Part shown: positions 12,574 to 22,500 of the stretch, piece after piece
Layout: each line of letters begins with the position of its first letter
How positions within the stretch are numbered: the first letter of the stretch is position 1
Assembly: GCA_037783415.1 (NCBI GenBank)
Contig: JAZGTN010000015.1
Coordinates: 558,001 to 622,000, forward strand
Source: Leptasterias polaris
Lineage: Eukaryota > Echinodermata > Asteroidea > Forcipulatida > Asteriidae
DNA: 64,000 bases
Reading direction: 5' to 3'
Made by a program: the position numbers and the translations under genes
Notes under the pieces: model-generated
Told to the model about the DNA's origin: nothing
Seen by the model: only the letters and a program-made list of their open reading frames with translations
Databases searched by the model: none

Positions 12574-15500
12574 TCAGAGAAATATGTCCTGTAGGTATTC
12601 TTCAAATTCTTCTTCCCTGCAATATAACAACAAATTTTACAAACTTACCATCTAATGACAATTATACAATGCTTGCTAAGATAATTAGGTTTACATTCAA
12701 ACAATACACACGACAATCTTCGCTTTCCAAAATGCCAGTTTAAACACCACTCAAAATTCTCTCAAAGTGGTCCACCTGACCAGTTCTGTGGTGAAAAATA
12801 TCCATGGACCTCACTAGATTAAAAGACAGTTGTCTGGAGAACCACAGATCATAAATGACAGCAATAAAATCTTTATGTTTTGAAAACGTGGTCGTTTCTA
12901 CCAGTACAATACACATACAATAATTATAACCTCTATGTAAATACCTGGATTTGTCTTCAACAATAGGTGCAACACCACTCCAAAACTTGCTATCTGAAAC
13001 CTTACTACCACCTGCCGCAGCTACAACAAAACATTGGAAATAAATATATAAATCATTAGGTTGGTGCTCTATGAGTTACTAACTACCGTAATGTCAGAAC
13101 TGCCAACATTTGCATCTTGCAATCAGGGAGAGAAATATTAATAATACATTACATTTATACCACACTTAAAACTACGTTTCTAAGCACTAAAGTGGTTATC
13201 CTGCAAGGTATGTTTGAAGTATGAGACCTATTCCTTTACATAGCACCATGTAATGGTTTATAAGGTGCTGCCAAACAAACCAGGAGCACTGGGTTCTTGT
13301 ATGTGCATTACACACAGGGCCTCTGGCTTTATGTCCCATCCGAAGGACACAGCAATAATGGTTAAAGGGTGTCAAGACCACGACTCAAAACCTACACTCT
13401 GCTGATCAGAAACACCAGAGTGTGAAGCCACACTATGCTGATCAGAAATACAAAAGTTTGAACCCATACTCTGCTAATCAGAAACACCAGAGATTGAGTC
13501 TGGTGCTCTTATCCGCTCGGCCATGACATGCCACAACATTGGCCTTTCACAGGACTGTGATTGGGAGAAGCTTCTGATGACCATATTAACAACAGAGTTG
13601 AAAAAGCCACAACCTTATAAAACATCAAAAAGTACAGTTGTACAAAAGCTCATTTTACCTTCATCTTTTTTCCCATGAGACGTCTTCTCCTCATATTCAT
13701 CTGATGATGATGACGAAGAACTCTCCCTTTGCTTACGCCGTTTCTTGTGCCGATGTTTCTCTTTTGCTTTAGACTTCCTTTGTTTATGTTTTGATTTCTT
13801 CTGATCAGGGGAGGATATTTCACTAGTGGATCTCTTCTTCGGTTTCTTCGTCACGTCTCGTCTTTTATGATGAAAGTTGAGTTTGTAGGAGCATTCTGGA
13901 CAAAGTCCTGTGTGATAGAAAATGAATGAGCAAACTTCAACTATATGTTAAATGTTGGTCTCTTTAGAACTTGTATTACAATAAAATAATTAACCAAAAC
14001 ATTGGCCTAATGTTTTTGAATTTTTTAGAGATCGAAAGAAACATGTGGAGGCTACATATGACTAACAACAAAATAATAATTTGATGAAAAAAACCCAACT
14101 GACATACTTAGTTTGATGAGGGCATTCTTTTTCTCTCCGTGTTCCTCATAAGCAAAGTTAACCTCCCAACTGCGTAATCCTTCTGTTTCTGTGCACCGCT
14201 TGTTGCCACAGCTAAAATGACCTTTGCCCTGTACAACTTCTTTCTCAACTCTCCATCGGAGTGCAATCTATACCAAGAATGAACAAAGAAATTCAAAGTG
14301 AGAATCAAGAAAAAGTAAAATGATTGCATTATCTTTAACACAAACTACAAAACAAAGTGATAGTAGATCTCTCTGGTAAATATCAGTGTTGTAGTCGAGA
14401 CCTGGGAGTCCGAGACCGAGACCGAGACCTTGAGGTCCGAGACCGAGACCTCGAGACCACATGTGTAAATTACATACATGTAATAAAATTAGACACATAA
14501 TAATTGAAATGAAAATCTTTTATTGATGTAAAACAAGCTTGGTTTTTTGTACAGGTACCGGTCCTTTTACAGAATATCTTCATTGCACTTCAGAAACATC
14601 AACATGGACAGCATCTCTGCTGACAAACATGCATTGTCATTGGGGGTGTTCTTGATCATAAATGTAAATGTAAAAACGTTACATTTTTATCCACTTTCAT
14701 GAATATCATATACAAAAGTGAAACAGTGTTTATAATTGACATTCAATTTGCAGTTTACTGAGAATCATGAGCAATGAAATCAATTTAAGTAATGTTAATT
14801 TGTGTTAATTATTTGGCTTTATGGGCCCAACTTAAAATGCATTAGTTAGTGAATAATACTGAACTTGTCCCCGATCTCTCCGTGATTTGGTTTGTCGTTG
14901 AGCAGAAAATGCAAACTGCAGAATGTTTCTTGTTACATGTACCTGCTTTGGCGTCCATGATCTCTTAATCGTCCTTAAAACCAAATCTTATCACAGCAGA
15001 ATTACTGGACATCTTGCAATAATCGTTTTAAAAAAACCAGCGAAAACTTTATTTTATCGTGCTACTCTAGCGAACTCGTACTGTAGTCAGGTAGTGTATG
15101 CACCTGTAGTGTTTGCACCATGCGCCATGCACCCGTTTACCTTTCACAACGAGTAGTGCGTGTTTTGGTCATAGCTAGAAACTCGCTCCCAATTTTTATC
15201 GAACTCATGATGGGTGAAGCCGATGGCACAAGCACACACATGGCACTATGTACATGTACAGTACATATAGCTCGCTGCGTGCTGCGTGCAAGCTCACACA
15301 ACCACAAGCGAGGTTGTCTGTACAAACTGCAAGTTTTATTAAACTATTTGCTATCTGTTTATCGTGATAAATGATCGCGAAGGAATATGGTTAATCGAAT
15401 AAATTTGTATATTTTGCTGGTCTCGAAGCGAAACCAGGCAAATATTCGAGACCGGAAGGGTCCGAGACCGAGACCAAGACCGAGACCGCAGGGTACGAGA

Positions 15501-18500
15501 CCGAGACCAAGACCGAGACCCGCAAAAAGTGGTCTCGAGACCTACAACACTGGTAAATATTATTTCACCTTTTTAATAGATGTATCAAAGGTCATGGGTT
15601 CGAATCCCACCAGAGTAATATGCCTGTTTTTTTCACAGGAATCGGGGAAAGTACTGTGTAAGTGCTTAGCACACATCGGTGTATGGATGAAACCATATAA
15701 TAACCATTTCACCTTGTTTGTAAAAAGAGTGACTCTGTACACTCCAGGGCCTTTCATGGTAGGCATGATACCACACTGGTCATAATTATGACAATTGTTA
15801 CATTTTATATCATAATTACGCACACACAAAAAAGAGCTAAAAAATAATAAATGAACAAGTCTGAAGAAGTGTACCCTTTTCTTCATAATTGATTTAAAAC
15901 AAACCTTTTGCAGTTGCCAAATAATTGCAAGATTGAATAATTACTACATTGAGCTGTGTACAAATATTAAGTGACTGCAGGAAATCCAAGGGCCAGTTTC
16001 ACAAAGCACTAAGATTCATCTTAAGTTGAGTTGCTAGTATCACCATAGTGATTTGTATTGTGACATCACACTTTGCTTAGCAATTAAGATTGATTTGCAG
16101 TTAAGATCAATTGTAGCTCTTTGTGAAATTGAGCCCAGGCTCTGTGTCACATGGTCTATACAAGGAACACAACAGCGATGGCTGAAACATGATGAAGGTC
16201 TCTACCTTGTTTTCTTTGTATCTGCTGAGGTCCGTGATGCAATACTCCTTGAAGAGTTTATCCCAGTACCTCTTGGCAAGCTTCTTAGCCCATGTGGATT
16301 CGGCTTCATCTGCATCCTCCCATAGGAAACGATGATTTTCACGAATCACATCTAAGTCTGTCTTGTCATTGGCACTAGGATTGATGAAGACAACAAGGTT
16401 AAAACAGAAGTATCTCAATCGGTGGCAACAACAGATTTCAACAATTCTCGTCTCCTAGAACAAAGGCTCTTTTGTTCTCTAATGAGGGCTTATTTTACAA
16501 ACTGTTTCTTTGATTTGATGAGAGTTACTTACGTGTTTCTCTTGAATGGGTTTTCTTTGGTACCGGCGTACGCTAAGATGTAGTTATTCACAAGCTGTTT
16601 GTGGCGACCGTACTGTGGAACATTGTCAAGGAAATCGTTCAAGTGAAGCCTTTTTGGTTTAATACCATTCGTAAGAATCAGGAAGCGACTTTCCTTGTGT
16701 CACAATGAGAAAACAGATTGTTTGCATCATGTAATTCGCTTCCCATTTGCTTTCGAGTGAAGTATGAACAGGACTTCACTGAGAATTGAACTGAATGTGT
16801 TCTTCCAAATTCAGTGGAAAAGCTTCCCTTTAAATCTATCATTCTTAGCCGGCAAGCTGCAGCTGTTTACCAACACTATCAAGGGGAGCGAAGGATCGGA
16901 GATGTGGACATGAGCAAAAACAGGAATAGAAGGGTTAGAAGGAATGTCAAGGTTCCAAAAGGATACAGCATTCAGAGCTAGGAAATGAAATCTCTGATTC
17001 TTGCCTTCTTCCCTGTTAACAAGAGGAAACAAAATGATCAGAATGTAAACAGAATATACATTGTACAACAAGAAATATTGATCTTAAAAATCTTCAGATA
17101 TTTTTAACCAGGTACATTATGAACTTACTTGATTTCTGAGCCATTGTGATGCAGTGCTTTGACTATAAAGGCCCAATTTCATAGAGCTGCTGAAGCACAA
17201 ACAGTAGCTAAGCACAAAACAATTATGCCTACACACTGCACTATGATTATTATTATTAAAAGGTTACCAGCCAAAACATTATATAATGTGTACCATCTGT
17301 GACTGGTATCCTTATTTTTGCTTAGTGGAAGATGTTCAGCAATACTTTTTGCTTAATTTAAAGCAGCTCTATGAAATTGAACCATTGCTGCAGTCACTGT
17401 TCATCCATTTATTAATAACTACAGTTTTAGTCTTCCAGAAGGGATTCAGAACATGAGGCCATAATCACATAGACCAAGGCCTGGAACTACACAGAAACAA
17501 CGGAGGCCATGGCCTCTGCTGCCCCTGGTCTTGGCCCCCGCCAAAAGTTTCTCATAGACTTTAGGGTTTTCCAATGGAAGTGCCATTTGCAAAAAGAAAA
17601 TGGTCTTGCCTTCTCAAAGATGAAATTGCATGCCTTTCGACCTTACCTCAGCTTGTTTGACAGTTATTATAATGAACTAACTTCAGAAATCTACAAACTT
17701 TCTTACCTACTGTACTCCTCTCTAACGAGTCTCTTGGATGGCAGAGCAGCACTTGAATGGTGACCTTTGGTGGCTAAATCATATCTTGATCTGGATTTTA
17801 TACAATATATTTTTATTATTAGGCCTGTTACTTCAGGAAGGTAACTGAGGTGACTGCCTCCCTGCTACTAGAGGAAAACACTTGTTCTTGGCATCGTGTC
17901 ATCAGCATGAACAGTTGAGTGGATGAAACCCATAACATTTCAATAGACTATGCAAGTCTCGTGCAAATCCGAACTTCTGGGACCAAGTGTGCACGATTCT
18001 GTTTCTTCAAATACTTTGTAGTTTTTGTCCATAAACATTTATTGCATTGTTGGGAAAGTAAAATTTAACCATGAAATATATGAGAGTAAAATACTGGTTT
18101 ATTTCGCCAAAATGAAATTCATTTTCTCATTAAAGGCCCTGTACACTATTGGTAAGATCGAAAAACACAAAAAAATGTTCACAGATTCACACATAACTTA
18201 CATGATTTAAAGTAAGTAATGGTAGAAAGGGTTCCTTAAAATATTTCTGCCTAAAATGCTATCGTTTCTGAGAAATGAGTAAAACAATAGTTTTTATCGC
18301 GCGCGATAATAAACTCGATGTTTGAAAAACAGAAAACACATAAGGTCTCTTTTCACTATTTTCTCGTGACCTCGATGACCAATTGAGCTCAAATTTTCAC
18401 AGGTTTGTTATTTCATGTATGTGGTTGATTACACAAAACATGAACACTGTCTGTGATTATTTTGTCAGCTCTGCCAATCCTGTATAATACCTTTAAACCT

Positions 18501-19320
18501 ATGTAAAGGTTGCACAATTTTGTGTGTGAATGTCAAAAGGAGTTTCTAAAACAATTAGCATCCTTGTCTCAATGTTGTTATCTGTTTATGTCATTTTGAA
18601 TTTGTAGTAAACAAATTGCTATGGAGTATGAATACTTTTTTGAATAAGAATTTTGTATAAAAATAGAATTAATATGAAAATATTTCTTTCATAGATTTAT
18701 TTCATATTGTCCTTGTTTGAGTTGTTATTTCATTTTCCATATGTGCAGGACTTGCACAGTCTATTGCAAGATTTTTTCAAAAAAGGGAAGGGATGATTGA
18801 ATCACTACATGTACCTTCTCCTTGAGTCTTGTTCCTCGTCCACTTCAAACTCAGACCCATAGTCCCCTGCATTGTGGCCAAACTGGAAGACAACAAATAT
18901 GGGAACATTTATTAAAATATTAAATGAAGTCTCAGTTCATTACTTACTTAGGATTGATGGCTGAAATTTGTAGGTAAAATCCTTGTTTTTAGTACCCCAT
19001 ATCAATGTCATAATCATATCCATTTCTTTCCAGAACTTGACAAAAAAAAAATCTTTGAACTTGTTCTTTGTTGGTTGTCTTAATAATTAAGTTAATTATT
19101 ATACACTACGGTACGAGTACGAGTACGTGTGGGAAGTGGGAAATGGGGCTAGTTTGTTTTGGAGGTTCAGATCGCATTATGGTCGACTCGACCACTTTAT
19201 TAAAGACAAGAAAAATGAAAACAAAATCGAAGGAAGGAAGTACTGTGTTGATACCACATTTCTTAAACAATAAAATCTTACTGGGCTTACCTGTTTTACA
19301 AAATTTATCTCTCTCGCCAT
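12574..19320 (-). CDS. FRA10AC1: FRA10AC1 homologue, nuclear/spliceosome-associated protein, complete
   Basis: Ten exons on the minus strand: 19291-19320, 18815-18882, 17707-17790, 16967-17012, 16533-16612, 16206-16374, 14108-14267, 13659-13907, 12945-13020, 12574-12616. The phases match at every junction and give about 334 residues (human about 315). The ATG at 19320 is the only ATG in frame in the first exon and has a good context. An acidic N-terminus leads into the conserved core: NDKTDLDVIRENHRFLW, then YWDKLFKEYCITDLSRYKEN, RWRVEKEVVQGKG, CGNKRC and CPEC (a likely zinc-binding pair of Cys motifs), and SWEVNFAYEEHGEKKNA. A Lys/Arg/Ser-rich tail and the family ending EEEFEEYLQDIFL follow. 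The family is nuclear and has been linked to the spliceosome; the molecular role is poorly defined. Head-to-head with NAGK, 240 bp between start codons. Confidence 0.92.
13185..13533 (-). mobile_element. tRNA-derived SINE (family I), degraded
   Basis: The minus strand has a tRNA-like head (GGCCGAGCGGATAAGAGCAC type) at 13500-13533, followed by body and tail towards 13185. The body phrases (GATCAGAAACACCAGAG, CCGAAGGACA) recur at 39470-39872 and 59424-59812. It lies within an intron of FRA10AC1. Confidence 0.7.
14376..15560. mobile_element. non-autonomous hAT-like transposon with perfect 8-bp TSD
   Basis: The element 14384-15552 (1169 bp) is flanked by an exact 8-bp duplication GTAAATAT (14376-14383 and 15553-15560). 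Its ends are CAGTGTTGTAGTCGAGACC and the inverse of CAGTGTTGTAGGTCTCGAG. CAG..CTG termini with an 8-bp duplication are the hallmark of the hAT superfamily. Both subterminal regions (14400-14460 and 15450-15535) carry clusters of GAGACC, often as CCGAGACCGAGACC, in opposite orientation. These are likely transposase-binding repeats. No transposase frame is left inside. It is inserted in a FRA10AC1 intron. Confidence 0.88.
15577..15715 (+). mobile_element. SINE family III fragment with B-box-like motif
   Basis: GGTTCGAATCCCACC (B-box-like) is followed by TATGCCTGTTTTTTTCACAG and a 3' part with ACACATCGGTGTATGGAT. It is shared with 40733-40925 and, partly inverted, with 60923-61032. Confidence 0.65.
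15990..16136. mobile_element. MITE, GGGCC..TTTCAYAAAGC family
   Basis: It begins GGGCCAGTTTCACAAAGC and ends with the inverse, CTTTGTGAAATTGAGCCC. The arms also pair through AAGATTCATCTTAA-type sequence. Relatives at 17170-17380, 56521-56665 and 57640-57834 share the terminal sequence. Confidence 0.7.
17170..17380. mobile_element. MITE, GGGCC..TTTCAYAAAGC family
   Basis: Ends GGCCCAATTTCATAGAGCTGC and its near inverse GCAGCTCTATGAAATTGA. The internal TTACCAGCC / GACTGGTATCC segment is shared with the copies at 56521 and 57640. Confidence 0.7.
18131..18498. mobile_element. non-autonomous DNA element, TAAAGG..CCTTTA ends
   Basis: About 370 bp, bounded by TAAAGGCCCTGTACA and TGTATAATACCTTTA. 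A diverged copy of the interior (ATGTTCACAGATT, CTCGATGTTTGAAAA, CAGGTTTGTTATTTCATGTA) occurs at 41975-42320. It lies in an intron of FRA10AC1. The superfamily was not identified. Confidence 0.6.
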
Positions 19321-19560
19321 TTTCACAAGTTTGTTATGAATTGCAATAGCTGTCAAAAGAGGGCTCACTTTGTTGCCTTTGAAATATTTATTTTTAAACT
19401 GTAGAGGGCTCCTTCAGCTCTATTTATAAAGTGACAGGTGTTTGTGGGCGAAAAGTGACAATTCCTTCTTTTTGTAAACTATATTCTTCCGGGTTGAGGA
19501 CTTTGAGTGAACAGTCGAGGTCCGAAAAAACGAAATAGTGTTTTTTTACAAATAAACAAA
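19321..19560. promoter_or_regulatory. divergent FRA10AC1/NAGK promoter region
   Basis: Only 240 bp separate the start codons of FRA10AC1 (minus) and NAGK (plus), so the core promoters and both 5' UTRs must lie here. An ETS-like CTTCCGG occurs around 19486. I see no convincing TATA box. Calling it a bidirectional promoter is inference from the spacing. Confidence 0.6.
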
Positions 19561-22500
19561 ATGGGTGACGGGGCGGCGGCTGTCTATGGAGGTATTGAAG
19601 GGTAAGTTAATAGAAAAAATTTACAAAATACATGTACACACAAACACATATACAAGAGTAGGCGTATTCATGGGCGTATTTAATTAATTTAGCTAACTAC
19701 CATTTTTCAATAAATAATTTATTACGTTGATCACCACCAGGGCAGCTAGCTACACCATTTCAATGTTGGACAAGTGTGGAGGTCGACTAAATCAATCACA
19801 ACATGAAAGAAGGTGGATAACCATATCAGAGCTTTGTAAGAAATTGTATTGAAAAAGGGGTCTTGGTGTTCTGTTTGACTACTTCATGTGCACGAGTCAC
19901 TATTCACTATATAGTTGCGATAACCGTAAACTCCATCCTCCCTACAATTGCAGACCGGTTACGATTTCGGATTATCGCAACTATATTTACTATTCCTTCA
20001 GCAAGCACATTGGAGCAATAGCAAACAAGGCAACTCAAATTTTGTGTGTAATAAAGAGAACTTTTGATCACACGGATGAGGAGACCGTCAAGAGCTATCT
20101 GGTCAATTCGATCCGAAGTCAACTCAGTCCCAAGTTATCTCGATCCCAAGTCATCTCAGTCCCTAGTCATCTCAGTCCCAAGTTATCTCAGTCCCAAGTC
20201 ATCTCAGTCCCTAGTCATCACAGTCACAAGTCATGGATGTCTTGTGACTGAGATGACTTGGGACTGGGATGACTTGGGACTGAGATGTAGACTTCTTGTA
20301 GACTTGAAGATTTGTCCAATGGAAGTGCCCTTAGCAAAGTGAAAGGTTCCTTGCCCTCTCAAAGATGAAATTCCATGCCTGTAAACTTTTGTTTTTGTTA
20401 GGGGAGCAACGCATTCTAGGATGGTCCTCATGTCAGGTGATGGTGCTATACTCGCATGGTCAGAAGGGCCAAGTACTAACCACTGGGTAAGTAACACAAT
20501 AACGGAAATGACATTGACAACGAAATGATCATTGAAATCTAGATCCTTGTTGCCCTTTTTCATGCATGGCTAGGGGCAGCTGCGCTAATCATAGTTTTTA
20601 GTTGATTCCTACGTACATCGGGATATTAAAGGTTACGGTTATCGCAACTATTCTAGGCCAAGAGGGGCAGGGGACACAAACCCCATAAAACGTAAGAAAG
20701 TAAAAGTACTTTATGCTAAATGAATACTCGTTTGCCAAAATGTTTGCAACCTGTCCTTGAGGGAAGATACTAAAAACAACCACCACTTATTATAAGTATT
20801 TGGTCATAAATGTGTACAAAAAGTGGCAGTCTACCATTTTCTTTTCTACGAAAGACCAACAATGCCATTTTTTAAAAGCAGTTATTTTCATTTAAAAGAA
20901 CAGTTATTTTTTTAAATAAAAATAGCTGCTTTCGAAGATTAAAGTAGCTGGTCTTGAAAATAAAAATAGCTGCTTTTAAAAATAAAAATAGCTGCTCTTG
21001 ATATTAAAATACCTGCCCTCAAAAACAAAGTAGTGATGGCACTATCAGGCTTTCATACTTTCTTTCTTTCTGTGATTTATTTTCACTACAGTTAATAGGA
21101 GTGGAGGAATGTCTTGTCCGCATCAATAATATGGCTGTAGAGTCCAAGAGAAATGCTGGACTTGATGTAAACAAACCACTCAAGTCATTGGTAAGAAAAC
21201 CAAGCCAGTCATGTGTCAGGATTGAAAACCAAGCCAGTCATGTGTCAGGATTGAAAACCAAGCCAGTCATGTGTCAGGATTGAAAACCAAGCCAGTCATG
21301 TGTCAGGATTGAAAACCAAGCCAGTCATGTGTCAGGATTGAATTATGATGGAGTCATGACCCTGAAGGGAGTCAATCCATTGATTGATACTTGAATCTTT
21401 TATACACAAGAAGAGGGGTCCAGGGTTTTTTTAATTAAATTTTTATATTTGTTTATGAGAGATCACCAAACATCACAAGGCCACGGTTGGCCACTTCAAG
21501 GTGAGTGCTACACTTGACTGATTTGAGCTATCGACCCAAATCAGCTGTCATCAGGGACACGTTGCCACCTACTCCTGGGGCTGAAACAGGGTTACCCCCT
21601 TCACAGTCAGTAAGGATGTAGGCATGGGTATCATCCACAATAGGAGCCTGGCTGGTAGAGCAGAATGTACTACCTTCCAAACTTTTTACGAAGCAATTAT
21701 GGTTAAGTGCCTAGTTCAAGGGCACAAGTGTCATTACTGGGATTCGAACCCACACTCTGCAGAGCTTGGATCCAGTGAACTAGACCAATTGGCCACTACA
21801 TGCCACAACAGAGGAAATGGTCCAATAGGCATGTGCATACAACTCAGCCCATCAGCCCATCAGCCCAAACCAGTGCCTTTGGATGAGGCACTGGGACTGA
21901 GCAAATGTCTGTACCAGCTTTATTACCACCAGGTCTGTGCCACTTGTGGCTGGTACCTGGCTGGGATAATCATCAAAATAAGGTGGAACTCTAATGGCTC
22001 TTGTTAATTATTCATCAGGAATTTAAGTTTAGATTCAGAGATGGTATTAAAACCAATGGTCTCTTTGGCTTGGGCTGAGAAAACGGAAGTTGGAAAAATG
22101 TCTGTATGAGTAAAATGTCTGTATCAGTAATTTAAGGAATTGAATCTGGACTGGGCCTGAACAAACTGACTGCAGGATTTTGTAATCGGGATTATTGTAA
22201 TCCCATCTCCCTTGTATGTACCTTCTTATTCCCTCACAGGGCTTATCACTTAGTGGCGGGGAGCAGGCAGGTGGAAAGCGGCGAGTTATTGAAGGAATGA
22301 AAAGCACGTTTCCTAACGTCAGTGAAGCATATCACATGTGCACAGACACATTTGGTGCCATAGCAACAGCTTGTGAGGCTGGTGAGTATTGAAATGTTAA
22401 AGGTGGTCATAGATTGGTAAACACTCCACAAATTAATTACTACAAAAACGTACTCAGTGAGAGGCACTGCAGCTGTTGATAACTATTTTGAGAAAGGATT

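Noticed and set aside
14384..15552. Coding genes inside the hAT-like element
   Set aside because: Open frames are under about 100 codons, include the terminal GAGACC arrays or overlap each other on both strands, and none resembles a transposase.
19321..19368. Earlier start for FRA10AC1 within the first exon
   Set aside because: The upstream in-frame codon at 19366-19368 is GTG, not ATG. The first ATG in frame is at 19320 and has a good context.
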